A stretch of DNA of 64,000 bases, from positions 62,001-126,000 of the forward strand of contig DATGUP010000008.1 in NCBI GenBank assembly GCA_035301265.1, written 5' to 3'. Position 1 is the stretch's first letter. Each line of letters begins with the position of its first letter. Source of the stretch: DATGUP01 sp035301265 (lineage in GTDB: Bacteria > Bacillota > Bacilli > Bacillales > Amphibacillaceae). The translations under genes and the position numbers were made by a program. Below are positions 1 to 8,529 of the stretch, one piece after another. The notes under the pieces are model-generated. The model saw only the letters and a list, made by a program, of their open reading frames with translations. It did not search any database and was not told where the DNA came from.

Positions 1-2
1 GG

Positions 3-1748
3 CGAGGCTTGGGGGTCTATTTATCGATCAGCCACGAGGATCGAGTCAAACTGTTCAATCATATCTATCAAGCAGCAACCATACCCGAAGATAATCGTTT
101 GCTCGATATAGCCTATCAGCTGCTGGTCACTGATAAACCATTAACATTGGCAGATTTGGCAGAAAAGCATTTTACAAACCGCTCAACCATTAAAGCTGAA
201 TTAACTACGATTGCCCGCTGGCTAGCTGATTATGATTTGCAATTAATCTCTAAACAGCGGATCGGACATTACATTAAAGGAAGGGAATTGAATAAACGCA
301 ATGCGCTGGCCAGTCTGTCAGAGCTCATCCCATCGAAGCCATGGGAGCGACAGCGCGTGCTTCATTTATTCCCCCGAAATGAAATCAATATGGTCAGAAA
401 ACTGTTGCGGGATATGCAAAATCGTTATCATTTCACAATGACTGAGGGTGAATTTGAAAGCTTGCAGATCCATGCGCTGATTATGATCAAACGCACGCGA
501 CAGCGTTCATTTATTTTTTTAGGCGATTCAGCAGATACCTCCAGTGCAAAACTGGAAACTTACTACATGACTGCATGGTTCTTGAAGCAACTTGAGGATG
601 CACTCGGTCTATCGTTTCCGAACGATGAGTATGTTTATTTTACGTGGCATTTGGAAAGCTGCCGATCGACATATGCCCAAAAAAAGATACACGATCACAG
701 CTTGGTGGGCGATGTTGTTCAGAGGATGGTTTCCGAACTACAACAAATGACGCTCATTCACTTTCGAGACGACTACGTACTTATAAATGGATTGGAAAAT
801 CATCTCGCCTCTGCCTTGCATCGAATTCGGCATGGACTTACAATTCGTAATCCAATGCTTTCTAATATAAAGAAAAAGTACCCGTATATGTTCAGCATGG
901 TCGTTTGGGCTGTTGAAAAAGTAAATGATGCGCATGATTTGCATATCCCCGAGGATGAGGCCGCTTATCTTGTTTTGCATTTTCAAGCTGCGATCGAACG
1001 GATGGACAAAGAGCGGCTATCTACAAAAAGAGCGGTGATCGTTTGTGATCTTGGTGTCGGAACATCGCATTTGTTACAGGCAAAATTAGAGCAATCTTTC
1101 CGTGATATCGACATATTGGCTAGCATTAGCCAAGTTAAGCTGGCGGAATTTTTAAAGAAACATAAGGTGGATGTGGTCATATCAACATCTGAACTAACCG
1201 GTTGGGATGTGCCGATTATCGTCGTCTCACCGCTTCTTGAGTCAGATGATATGCAGCGTCTAGAACGATTTTTACGTGCGATCGATCAAACGGCGAATAA
1301 TGAAGAACAAAAACTAACGAACATTAGGTCGTTTCTTGATCCCAGGTTCATTTACTTGGGAATGCATTTGGATCATCGGTTTAAAATTGTCGAATCACTA
1401 GCAAATGATCTCGCACGTTGTGGTTTTGCTGAACAAAAGTTTGTCCATAGTGCGATGTTACGCGAAAAAGCATCGGCTACGGCGATTGGAGGCGGCATCG
1501 CCATCCCGCACGCTGAACCAGCTTATGTCAAGAAGTCCGTTGTTTCCCTAGCTATATTGCAGGAACCGATCCTATGGGGAAACGAAATGGTATCTGTTGT
1601 TTTTTTATTAGCGATATCCAAAGAAGATCAAGCTAAGATTAAGCCATTGATGCAAGCCATGAGCAATATGAGTCAAACTCCGGCCATAGTTGAAAAATTG
1701 ACAGATGCAACATCCATATCCGATATTTTGACAGTATTCGATAAATAA
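3..1748 (+). CDS. manR: PRD-containing PTS regulator, ManR-like (5' end outside window)
   Basis: Transcriptional activator of a mannose PTS operon, controlled by PTS phosphorylation. The frame is open to the window edge, so the N-terminus (probably some 65-70 residues including the first helix-turn-helix) is missing. What remains shows a winged-helix segment (about residues 25-90, numbering from position 9), two PRD domains with histidines in LQIHAL and AAYLVLHFQ, a Bgl/Gat-type EIIB domain with Cys346 in VCDLGVGTSH, and a C-terminal fructose/mannitol-type EIIA domain with His501 in GGGIAIPHA. This domain order is that of ManR/MtlR regulators. manP downstream and manA beyond it make ManR the better choice. 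It is followed by its own terminator, so manP is probably transcribed from a ManR-dependent promoter. Confidence 0.88.
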   Translation, partial: RGLGVYLSISHEDRVKLFNHIYQAATIPEDNRLLDIAYQLLVTDKPLTLADLAEKHFTNRSTIKAELTTIARWLADYDLQLISKQRIGHYIKGRELNKRNALASLSELIPSKPWERQRVLHLFPRNEINMVRKLLRDMQNRYHFTMTEGEFESLQIHALIMIKRTRQRSFIFLGDSADTSSAKLETYYMTAWFLKQLEDALGLSFPNDEYVYFTWHLESCRSTYAQKKIHDHSLVGDVVQRMVSELQQMTLIHFRDDYVLINGLENHLASALHRIRHGLTIRNPMLSNIKKKYPYMFSMVVWAVEKVNDAHDLHIPEDEAAYLVLHFQAAIERMDKERLSTKRAVIVCDLGVGTSHLLQAKLEQSFRDIDILASISQVKLAEFLKKHKVDVVISTSELTGWDVPIIVVSPLLESDDMQRLERFLRAIDQTANNEEQKLTNIRSFLDPRFIYLGMHLDHRFKIVESLANDLARCGFAEQKFVHSAMLREKASATAIGGGIAIPHAEPAYVKKSVVSLAILQEPILWGNEMVSVVFLLAISKEDQAKIKPLMQAMSNMSQTPAIVEKLTDATSISDILTVFDK

Positions 1749-1790
1749 TTCATTTTTACCGTTGTACTGGTAAAAATGAATTATTTTTTT
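1747..1790 (+). terminator. Rho-independent terminator after manR
   Basis: Perfect 14-bp arms (1747-1760 and 1769-1782) with an 8-base loop are followed by a run of T at 1784-1790. It overlaps the manR stop codon and separates manR from manP. A TATAAT at 1806-1811 without a good -35 box lies downstream, consistent with an activator-dependent manP promoter. Confidence 0.9.
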
Positions 1791-1841
1791 GTGCTGAAAT
1801 CGGTTTATAATAAAAACAGACGAGAAAAGGAGGTAACAGCA

Positions 1842-3833
1842 ATGCGAATATTAGCCGTCACGGCATGTCCGGTCGGTATTGCACATACGTATATGGCTGC
1901 TGAAAATTTACAAAAAGCAGCAGAAGAGATGAATGTAGACATAAAAGTCGAAACACAAGGCTCGATTGGAGCCGAAAACGAACTGACAGAAAAGGATATT
2001 GAAGAAGCGGATGGTATAATCATTGCTAGTGATAAAGATATTCCGAAAGATCGCTTCATCGGCAAAAAAGTTCTCATCGTCGGTGTTCAAGAAGGGATAC
2101 GTCATCCGGAAGAATTGATCAAACGGGTGCAAAGTGGAGACGTCCCAGTTTATCAACCGGGATTGCAATCGGCAAAACAAGTGAAAAAAGAGCGTAAGGA
2201 AAAGGAAAATCCGATATACCGTCACTTGATGAACGGTGTGTCGTACATGGTTCCTTTTATCGTTGTCGGCGGGCTATTGATCGCGATATCATTGGCGATT
2301 GGTGGTGTGCAAACACCCGAAGGCATCGTTATTCCGGAAGATTCGTTCTGGAAGCAAATTGAAAATATCGGCAATGCCTCATTTAGTTTTATGGTGCCGA
2401 TTTTAGCTGGATTTATCGCTGTTAGTATCGCCGATCGTCCGGGACTTGTTCCGGGTATGATTGGTGGTTATATAGCTGTCACAGGAAGTTTTTATGGCAG
2501 TGAGGCTGGAGCTGGGTTTATCGGCGGTATTATTGCTGGTTTTCTCGCTGGTTATGTCGTGCTCGGTATTAAAAAGATTAAGGTGCCTGAAGCCGTTCAA
2601 CCGGTTATGCCAATTATATTTATTCCCATCATTTCCTCATTAATCGTTGGGGCGCTGTTTATATTTGTGATTGGCGCACCGGTGGCGAGTGTTTTTGAAT
2701 CGTTGACAACGTGGCTTGAAGGCATGCAAGGGGCTAGCTCTATCGTTTTAGCACTCATTCTAGGAGCAATGATCGCAGTCGATATGGGCGGACCCTTTAA
2801 TAAGGTCGCTTTTTTATTTGGCTCGGCGATGATTGCTGAAGGTAACTATGAAATCATGGGGCCGATTGCTGTTGCCATCTGTATCCCGCCGCTCGGCATG
2901 GGGTTGGCAACATTTATAAACAAACGTAAATACGAACAGGCTGAAAGAGAAACAGGAAAAGCATCGTTCACGATGGGATTGTTCGGGATTACAGAAGGCG
3001 CTATCCCGTTTGCTGCACAGGATCCCATTCGGGTTATCCCAAGTATCGTTGTCGGCTCTATGGTCGGTTCGGTCATTGCGATGCTCGGTCATGTTGGAGA
3101 CCGTGTTGCCCATGGTGGTCCAATCGTGGCTGTACTCGGTGCGGTTGACAATGTATTAATGTTTTTCGTTGCGGCCATCATCGGAACAATTGTCACAGCC
3201 GTTATGGTTAATCTGTTGAAAAAAGATGTCACACCTGTCGCCGTTACACCACAAGGTGATGTGACTGCTGATCGTGCAGATTCACAAAAAGATACAGACT
3301 TAACGGAAACGTCTAAAAGTGACGAGAAAGCTAATGATACAGAGAGCCAAGCAGATGCAAAAGCCGATATCGTCATCACAAAATTGACCGATATCATTAA
3401 TAAGGATTTAATCACAACAGAAGTCAGAGGATCAACACAAGATGCTGTTGTTGATGAATTCGTCCAAATGCTGGCTGCAGAAAAGATTATTGACTCTAAA
3501 GAGACGGTTAAACAGGCGATTTATGACCGGGAAGCGGAAAGTTCCACAGGGCTTGGCATGAACATCGCTATTCCGCATGCGAAATCGTCTGCTGTTAAAC
3601 AGCCTGCAGTCGTGTTTGGCCGCAGTCAAGAAGGCATTGACTGGAAGAGTTTAGATGGTACAGCTGCTAAATTGATATTTATGATCGTTGTACCCGAAGA
3701 GCGAGCAGGGAATGACCATTTGAAAATCTTACAAATGTTATCCCGTAAGCTAATGGATGAGGCGTTTCGGGAACAATTATTGCACGCCGACACTAAGGAT
3801 GAAGTGTACAAGCTGCTTGATACGATTCAATAA
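1842..3833 (+). CDS. manP: PTS mannose/fructose-type transporter EIIBCA
   Basis: Membrane permease that imports and phosphorylates a hexose, most likely mannose. The ATG at 1842 is chosen because AAGGAGGT lies just upstream; the frame extends to 1776 but without a ribosome binding site. The 663-residue product has an N-terminal EIIB-Fru domain with Cys9 in TACPVGIAHT, a long EIIC membrane domain (about residues 120-460) with many glycine-rich helices, an acidic Asp/Lys/Thr-rich linker, and a C-terminal EIIA domain with phospho-acceptor His579 in NIAIPHAKS. The B-C-A order matches ManP and FruA. Adjacent manR and nearby manA favour mannose. Confidence 0.9.
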   Translation: MRILAVTACPVGIAHTYMAAENLQKAAEEMNVDIKVETQGSIGAENELTEKDIEEADGIIIASDKDIPKDRFIGKKVLIVGVQEGIRHPEELIKRVQSGDVPVYQPGLQSAKQVKKERKEKENPIYRHLMNGVSYMVPFIVVGGLLIAISLAIGGVQTPEGIVIPEDSFWKQIENIGNASFSFMVPILAGFIAVSIADRPGLVPGMIGGYIAVTGSFYGSEAGAGFIGGIIAGFLAGYVVLGIKKIKVPEAVQPVMPIIFIPIISSLIVGALFIFVIGAPVASVFESLTTWLEGMQGASSIVLALILGAMIAVDMGGPFNKVAFLFGSAMIAEGNYEIMGPIAVAICIPPLGMGLATFINKRKYEQAERETGKASFTMGLFGITEGAIPFAAQDPIRVIPSIVVGSMVGSVIAMLGHVGDRVAHGGPIVAVLGAVDNVLMFFVAAIIGTIVTAVMVNLLKKDVTPVAVTPQGDVTADRADSQKDTDLTETSKSDEKANDTESQADAKADIVITKLTDIINKDLITTEVRGSTQDAVVDEFVQMLAAEKIIDSKETVKQAIYDREAESSTGLGMNIAIPHAKSSAVKQPAVVFGRSQEGIDWKSLDGTAAKLIFMIVVPEERAGNDHLKILQMLSRKLMDEAFREQLLHADTKDEVYKLLDTIQ

Positions 3834-3853
3834 AGAGGGTGACACTTTTCCCA

Positions 3854-3886
3854 AGGGGTAGAGAGACGAGCACTCTATCCCTTTTT
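3854..3886. terminator. Bidirectional terminator between manP and the acetyltransferase gene
   Basis: Arms AGGGGTAGAG and CTCTATCCC (one G-T wobble) are followed by TTTTT at 3882-3886. The hairpin lies between two convergent genes. Confidence 0.75.
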
Positions 3887-3887
3887 C

Positions 3888-4436
3888 TCATGTACGTTTG
3901 TCTGTAGACCGAAGTCGGCTAAACACCGCATTCCAAGCTTGTTCTTCTGCAGCGGAATGAATAGCAGGTTTAAAACCGAAATCGCGATAAATGTAAATGG
4001 CTGTTAAATTGCGCGGTTGTGTTTTTAAGTAGGCTTTATGATGGTATTGTTTAAGAAGTTTCACAGCTTTAGCAACAAGCGGTTTGCCAAGACCTTTTCC
4101 TTGGAATGCCGGTTTAATGGCTATCCAATGGAGTCGCCCGATTGTTTGGTTCTTCCATTGCCCGAACCATGCAGTCGCAGTTCCGACATACGTGTCATGT
4201 GTTGTCTTTAGAAAAACGATGCGTCTTTTCACTTCGTTTAACTTCGGTGCAAATTCGGTGGCAAATCGTTGCAAAGCGTGTTGTTTATCTGTAAATTCTC
4301 CCGCCGCTGTTGTAATTTCCGCCCATTGTTCCTTCTCTTGTTCATGCGACAACAAGCAGAATGTAAATCCGTCCGGCAGCGGATATTCGGGAATATCATT
4401 TAAGTGAGAAGTCATGTATAATGGTAAATTGTCCAT
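3888..4436 (-). CDS. GNAT-family N-acetyltransferase
   Basis: Predicted acetyl-CoA-dependent N-acetyltransferase; the substrate cannot be read from the sequence. The 182-residue protein has the GNAT acetyl-CoA loop in the form AFQGKGLGKPLVAKAVKLL near residue 115, preceded by the beta-strand GRLHWIAIKP, and ends with a YIYRDFGFKPA segment typical of the C-terminal GNAT strands. The start is supported by GAGGAG on the reverse strand upstream. The gene runs against manP and manA and splits what is usually one operon, so it is probably an insertion into the mannose locus rather than part of the pathway. Confidence 0.85.
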   Translation of the reverse strand: MDNLPLYMTSHLNDIPEYPLPDGFTFCLLSHEQEKEQWAEITTAAGEFTDKQHALQRFATEFAPKLNEVKRRIVFLKTTHDTYVGTATAWFGQWKNQTIGRLHWIAIKPAFQGKGLGKPLVAKAVKLLKQYHHKAYLKTQPRNLTAIYIYRDFGFKPAIHSAAEEQAWNAVFSRLRSTDKRT

Positions 4437-4547
4437 AAGTTCTTCTCCTCGCTAGAATGTTATCAGAGTGGTTCTATTATATCACAGGTGGATACATTGA
4501 TGTGTCTGCACTTTATATTTGGCTATCATGGAACTGGAGGCATGCTA

Positions 4548-5504
4548 ATGTATAACGAACCGATTTTTTTGCAACCTGTCTTTCAGGAAAAAATCTGGGG
4601 AGGCAGCAAATTAAAAACGGATTACCATTATGATATCCCATCGGAGCGAACCGGAGAAGCGTGGGTGATTTCCGCGCATCCCCACGGCCCGAGCGTGATT
4701 GAAAATGGACCTTTAAAAGGAAAAACATTGGCGGATGCTTGGCAAGATCATGGGGAGCTCTTTAACAAATCAGCCGATCATGATGAAGCTTATCCGCTGC
4801 TTGTTAAAATGCTGGACGCCAATGATGATCTGTCGGTGCAAGTGCATCCCGATGATCGGTTTGCCCAAGATGTAGAAGGTGTTCCATATGGGAAAACAGA
4901 ATGTTGGTACGTGTTGGATGCCGAACCTGATTCAGAGCTCGTTTTAGGTCACCATGCCCAGACGAAAGAGGAATTGGAACAGCTGATGGTAAACGGTGAC
5001 TGGGACCATTTGTTAAGACGTATCAAGGTGCAGCGCGGAGATTTTATTTATGTGCCAAGCGGGACGATTCATGCGATTGGTCGTGGGATTGTCATTTTGG
5101 AAATTCAGCAAAGCTCAGATACGACTTATCGCGTTTATGATTATGATCGGACGGATGCTGATGGCAATAAACGCGAATTGCATCTGGATAAGGCAGTGAA
5201 CGTGATCAATGTACCGCATCGCGTACCCGACTTGCAGCAAAAAGAGCACGTATCCGGTGGTTTGACGATGAAGCAACTTGTAAAGAATGATTATTTTTCC
5301 GTACGCCATTGGCTTCTAAGCGGTGCGACAAAACAAACTTTAGAGGATGACTTTTTACAGGTTAGCGTGATTGAAGGAGAAGCAACTTTACGCTTACATG
5401 GTAAGTCGTTCACTATTCAAAAAGGAATGCATTTTATCTTACCGCACGGCATCGAGGCGTTTGAGCTCTCAGGTGAGGCTGAGTTCATCGTATCATCGGT
5501 TTGA
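4548..5504 (+). CDS. manA: Mannose-6-phosphate isomerase, class I
   Basis: Zinc enzyme that interconverts mannose-6-phosphate and fructose-6-phosphate, taking the product of ManP into glycolysis. The start is ATG 4548, seven bases after GGAGG at 4536-4540; the frame reaches 4488 without a better signal. The 318-residue length matches Bacillus ManA. Family motifs are visible: PVFQEKIWGG near the N-terminus, GEAWVIS, the metal-site segment LSVQVHPDD, GKTECWYVLDA, the YVPSGTIHAIG cupin strand and EIQQSSDTTYRVYDY. A terminator follows directly. It is separated from manP by the reversed acetyltransferase gene, so it needs its own promoter, probably within 4437-4530. Confidence 0.95.
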   Translation: MYNEPIFLQPVFQEKIWGGSKLKTDYHYDIPSERTGEAWVISAHPHGPSVIENGPLKGKTLADAWQDHGELFNKSADHDEAYPLLVKMLDANDDLSVQVHPDDRFAQDVEGVPYGKTECWYVLDAEPDSELVLGHHAQTKEELEQLMVNGDWDHLLRRIKVQRGDFIYVPSGTIHAIGRGIVILEIQQSSDTTYRVYDYDRTDADGNKRELHLDKAVNVINVPHRVPDLQQKEHVSGGLTMKQLVKNDYFSVRHWLLSGATKQTLEDDFLQVSVIEGEATLRLHGKSFTIQKGMHFILPHGIEAFELSGEAEFIVSSV

Positions 5505-5512
5505 CTGCGAAT

Positions 5513-5541
5513 CCGCTGGCAATGATGCCGGCGGTTTTTTT
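5513..5541 (+). terminator. Terminator after manA
   Basis: CCGCTGGC and GCCGGCGG pair around a six-base loop, followed by seven T. The truncated mtlD frame begins only eight bases later. Confidence 0.9.
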
Positions 5542-5548
5542 ATAGTGA

Positions 5549-6508
5549 TCACTCCAAACCCATCCTGAAGATGTAGTGGAAGCAATCAAGCAGGCGGATT
5601 TGATCACAACTGCCGTTGGTCCTAAAGTTTTACCGATTATTTCTAATCTGATTGCAAACGGACTGCGCGCACGTAGCCGAGAAACAAATCGACCGTTAAA
5701 TATCATTGCTTGTGAAAATATGATTGGCGGGAGTTCGCTATTAAAAGCGAATGTTTTCAAGCATTTAAATGATGACGAAAAGAGGGCGTTTGCGAGTTTA
5801 TATGGTTTCCCTGATGCTGCAGTTGATCGAATTGTTCCGAAGCAAGAAAATGAAAATATTCTGGATGTATCTGTAGAGCCTTATTATGAGTGGGTTGTGG
5901 ACGAAACGTCGATTAAAGGAACGAAACCGACTGTTCAGGGGATCACTTATGTTCGTGATTTAAAACCGTATATTGAAAGAAAACTATTTACGGTGAACAC
6001 AGGGCATGCTGCATGTGCTTATATTGGTCATTACTTCAATTACGCCACGATAAAAGAAGCCATGGATGATCAAACCGTTCAATCGCTCATTAAAGGAGCA
6101 TTGATGGAATCTGGGGAAGTATTAATACAAACGCATCATTTTGATAGAAAAACTCACCAGCAGTATATTGATGATATTCTTGAACGATTTTTTAATCCTT
6201 ACATTTCTGATGAACTCACACGTGTCGGACGTGATCCAATCAGAAAACTAGGATCGAATGAACGGCTCCTTCGACCAGCAACTCTTTATTGGCAGTTAAC
6301 AGAAACAGCGCCAATCCATTTAGCAAAGGTTATTGCTGCGGCGCTTTGTTATACAAATGCTGTGGATAAAGAAGCAATTGAACTCCAGGCCATTGTTCAA
6401 ACACAAGGATTTGAAAAGGCATTACAAAAGGTTTCGGGATTAGATCGAAATCATCCGTTAATGTCGATTGTGTTAGAACAGTATGAAGAACTTAAAACGT
6501 TGAAATGA
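5549..6508 (+). pseudogene. mtlD: Mannitol-1-phosphate 5-dehydrogenase remnant, N-terminal domain missing
   Basis: The frame encodes the C-terminal four fifths of MtlD: ADLITTAVGP, IIACENMIGGS and the catalytic Lys-Asn-His arrangement in KLFTVNTGHA of polyol-specific long-chain dehydrogenases. The roughly 70-residue N-terminal Rossmann segment with the GAGNIGRGF NAD motif is absent. Homology starts about ten codons after an in-frame TGA at 5546 and directly abuts the manA terminator, as expected of a deletion junction. The only candidate start is GTG 5576 without a ribosome binding site. No other internal stop is present, so the loss looks recent. No mannitol PTS genes lie nearby. An intact dehydrogenase is unlikely. 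Confidence 0.85.
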
Positions 6509-6577
6509 TTGTAGCATATATTCTCTTGCATAGTCGAAAGGCTCGGTTTAACGTTGTCCGATTGCATAACGAGGAGG

Positions 6578-6610
6578 GCCGTGCAACGTTCACCCATCTT
6601 CGCGCACGGC
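6578..6610 (+). terminator. Possible terminator downstream of the mtlD remnant
   Basis: GCCGTGC and GCACGGC form a seven-bp stem over a long loop, followed by TTCTTCTTGT. The T tract is imperfect, so this is only a candidate. The rest of 6509-6680 shows nothing recognisable. Confidence 0.4.
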
Positions 6611-6680
6611 TTCTTCTTGTCTGTGTCTTCTCTTGGCGCACGTTTACTTAAGATACTACAGCTCAGCCATATTTAAATGA

Positions 6681-6709
6681 TTGACTCGTCAAATGCATCG
6701 TGCTATATT
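6681..6709 (+). promoter_or_regulatory. Sigma-A promoter of the galactonate locus
   Basis: TTGACT (6681-6686) and TATATT (6704-6709) are separated by 17 bp, a good vegetative promoter. It is immediately followed by a cre box and a palindromic operator. Confidence 0.75.
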
Positions 6710-6723
6710 TGTAAGCGATTCGA
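6710..6723 (+). promoter_or_regulatory. CcpA cre box
   Basis: TGTAAGCGATTCGA matches the catabolite-responsive element consensus TGWAARCGNTWNCW at 13 of 14 positions. Placed at the expected transcription start, binding should block transcription when preferred sugars are present. Confidence 0.7.
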
Positions 6724-6741
6724 TTCACATATATGATTTCG

Positions 6742-6757
6742 ATTCACATATGTGAAT
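6742..6757 (+). promoter_or_regulatory. Palindromic operator, probably for the adjacent IclR regulator
   Basis: ATTCACATATGTGAAT is a perfect 16-bp inverted repeat. An imperfect second copy of the left half (GATTCACATAT) begins at 6722. Position just before the IclR-family gene suggests autoregulation. Confidence 0.65.
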
Positions 6758-6771
6758 TGGGGGTTAATAAT

Positions 6772-7524
6772 ATGTCGGTTAAATCAGCACAACGCGTGTT
6801 GAATATTTTTGAAATTTTAGCAGATCATCCCGGTGGTTTATCGATCAAGGAAATTAGTGAAGCTCTTGACATCCCCCAAAGCAGCACATACCATCTTTTA
6901 AACACTTTAACGAAAGCGGGCTATTTAAATAGAGACGAGTTGAAAAAGTACCGGCTTGGCGCTAAGTTAATTCACATTGGAACATGTGCTATGGAATCGT
7001 TAGATATTTACGACGCAGGTGTGCCACATCTCAGACATTTAATGCAACAAGTAGACGAAACGGTATTTATGGCAGTACTGTCAGATGATGAACTCGTCTA
7101 TGTAGCTAAAATCGATAGCAACCGCTCGATTCGTACGACAGCACATCCCGGTGCTAAAAGACCATTGTATTGTACGGGCTTAGGGAAAGCGTTTTTAACA
7201 TTTTTACCCGAACCAAAAAGAAAGCGAATTCTTGACCGCATCGAATTTAAAAAAATGACACATAAAACGATTACAGACCGGCAGTCCTTAGAAAAGCAAT
7301 TGCAATCGTTTAAAAAACGCGGCTATAGTATCGACGATGAAGAAAGTGAAGAAGGGCTTTATTGTTTAGCTGCTCCTATATTTGGTCGGGATGAACAAGT
7401 CATCGCAGCGATCAGTGTTGCGGGGCCGAGGGAAAGAGTGTATGCAAGGAGAAAAGATATTGTTCGCGATTTAAAGTCGACCGCTTATCAGATCTCAAAA
7501 GACATGGGTTATCGTATTTTATAA
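6772..7524 (+). CDS. IclR-family transcriptional regulator
   Basis: DNA-binding regulator, most likely the repressor of the galactonate genes that follow. The 250-residue protein has an N-terminal winged helix (LNIFEILADHPGGLSIKEIS, then IPQSSTYHLLNTL as recognition region) and the IclR effector domain with CTGLGKAFL and the GYSIDDEESEEGLYCLAAP segment, where a small acid usually binds. The start is ATG 6772 after GGGGGTT at 6758-6764; an upstream in-frame ATG at 6733 lies inside the operator region and is not used here. The stop is 13 bp before the kinase gene, so regulator and catabolic genes are co-transcribed. Confidence 0.88.
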   Translation: MSVKSAQRVLNIFEILADHPGGLSIKEISEALDIPQSSTYHLLNTLTKAGYLNRDELKKYRLGAKLIHIGTCAMESLDIYDAGVPHLRHLMQQVDETVFMAVLSDDELVYVAKIDSNRSIRTTAHPGAKRPLYCTGLGKAFLTFLPEPKRKRILDRIEFKKMTHKTITDRQSLEKQLQSFKKRGYSIDDEESEEGLYCLAAPIFGRDEQVIAAISVAGPRERVYARRKDIVRDLKSTAYQISKDMGYRIL

Positions 7525-7537
7525 CAATAAGGAGTTT

Positions 7538-8494
7538 ATGAAAATGGATGTTATCGCAATCGGAGAAACGTTAGTGTCGCTTACAGCTGAACCAAAAGGG
7601 TTTATGAGACATGCTAAACAGTTTATTCCAAGCGTTGCTGGTGCCGAGACGAATACACTTATTGGCCTAAGTCGTTTAGGTCATCATACCGGTTGGATTA
7701 GCAAGCTAGGCGCAGATGAATTGGGCAAAATGATTCTTTCGACGGTGCAGGGAGAAGGGGTGGATACAAGTCAGGTTCGTTTTAGTGAGACGAACCCAAC
7801 AGGGATTTTTTTCAAGGAAATGGTTCATGAATCGGATGTGAGCATATCCTATTATCGCCAGGATTCTGCAGCGAGTCAATTAACCGCATCGGACCTTAGT
7901 GAAGTGTATTTAACGCAAGCCCAATACCTTTATATTACCGGAATTACGCCTGCGCTTAGTGAATCGTGTCGGGAGTTGGTTTTTTACGCCATCGATGCGG
8001 CTAAGAAAAATGGGGTAACGGTCGTTTTCGATCCGAACGTTCGACGAAAACTTTGGGATGATATGAAAGCGAAAAAAACATTGTTAGATATTGCAAAACG
8101 GGTGGATATAATTATTCCCGGAATCAATGAAGCATCCTTTCTACTCGATAACGATGATCCTAAACAGGTAGCTAAGGCATTTTTAAAGATGGGCATATCG
8201 CTTGTAGTCATTAAGTTAGGAGCAAAAGGAGCGTACTATGCGACAGCTAGCGAAGCTGATTTTGTACCGGCGTTTCATGTCACTAACGTAGTTGATCCAG
8301 TTGGGGCAGGCGATGGATTTGCAGCCGGTTTATTATCGGGGTTGCTCGAGCAAAAGAGCCTCAAGGAAGCTGTGACGAAAGCGTGTGCCGTCGGAGCGAT
8401 GGTTACTATGGTGAATGGTGACTTTGAAGGATTGCCTGATGCTAGCATGTTAGACCGGTTTATGACTCGACAGTATGACGATGTTCATCGTTAA
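7538..8494 (+). CDS. kdgK: PfkB-family 2-keto-3-deoxy-sugar-acid kinase
   Basis: Cytoplasmic ATP-dependent kinase that phosphorylates a 2-keto-3-deoxy acid at C6; here most likely 2-keto-3-deoxygalactonate made by the dehydratase downstream. The 318-residue protein shows the N-terminal IGETLVSL strand, the substrate loop AGAETNTLIGLSRLG, the DPNVRRKLW segment typical of KDG kinases, and the catalytic anion-hole motif DPVGAGDGFAAG. E. coli uses an unrelated DgoK for this step; the PfkB replacement is common in Bacillota. An alternative ATG at 7544 has better spacing from GGAG at 7531-7534. Confidence 0.88.
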   Translation: MKMDVIAIGETLVSLTAEPKGFMRHAKQFIPSVAGAETNTLIGLSRLGHHTGWISKLGADELGKMILSTVQGEGVDTSQVRFSETNPTGIFFKEMVHESDVSISYYRQDSAASQLTASDLSEVYLTQAQYLYITGITPALSESCRELVFYAIDAAKKNGVTVVFDPNVRRKLWDDMKAKKTLLDIAKRVDIIIPGINEASFLLDNDDPKQVAKAFLKMGISLVVIKLGAKGAYYATASEADFVPAFHVTNVVDPVGAGDGFAAGLLSGLLEQKSLKEAVTKACAVGAMVTMVNGDFEGLPDASMLDRFMTRQYDDVHR

Positions 8495-8529
8495 CGTTTG
8501 AAAATCTGAGAAAGTAGGTGTTTTGTGAA

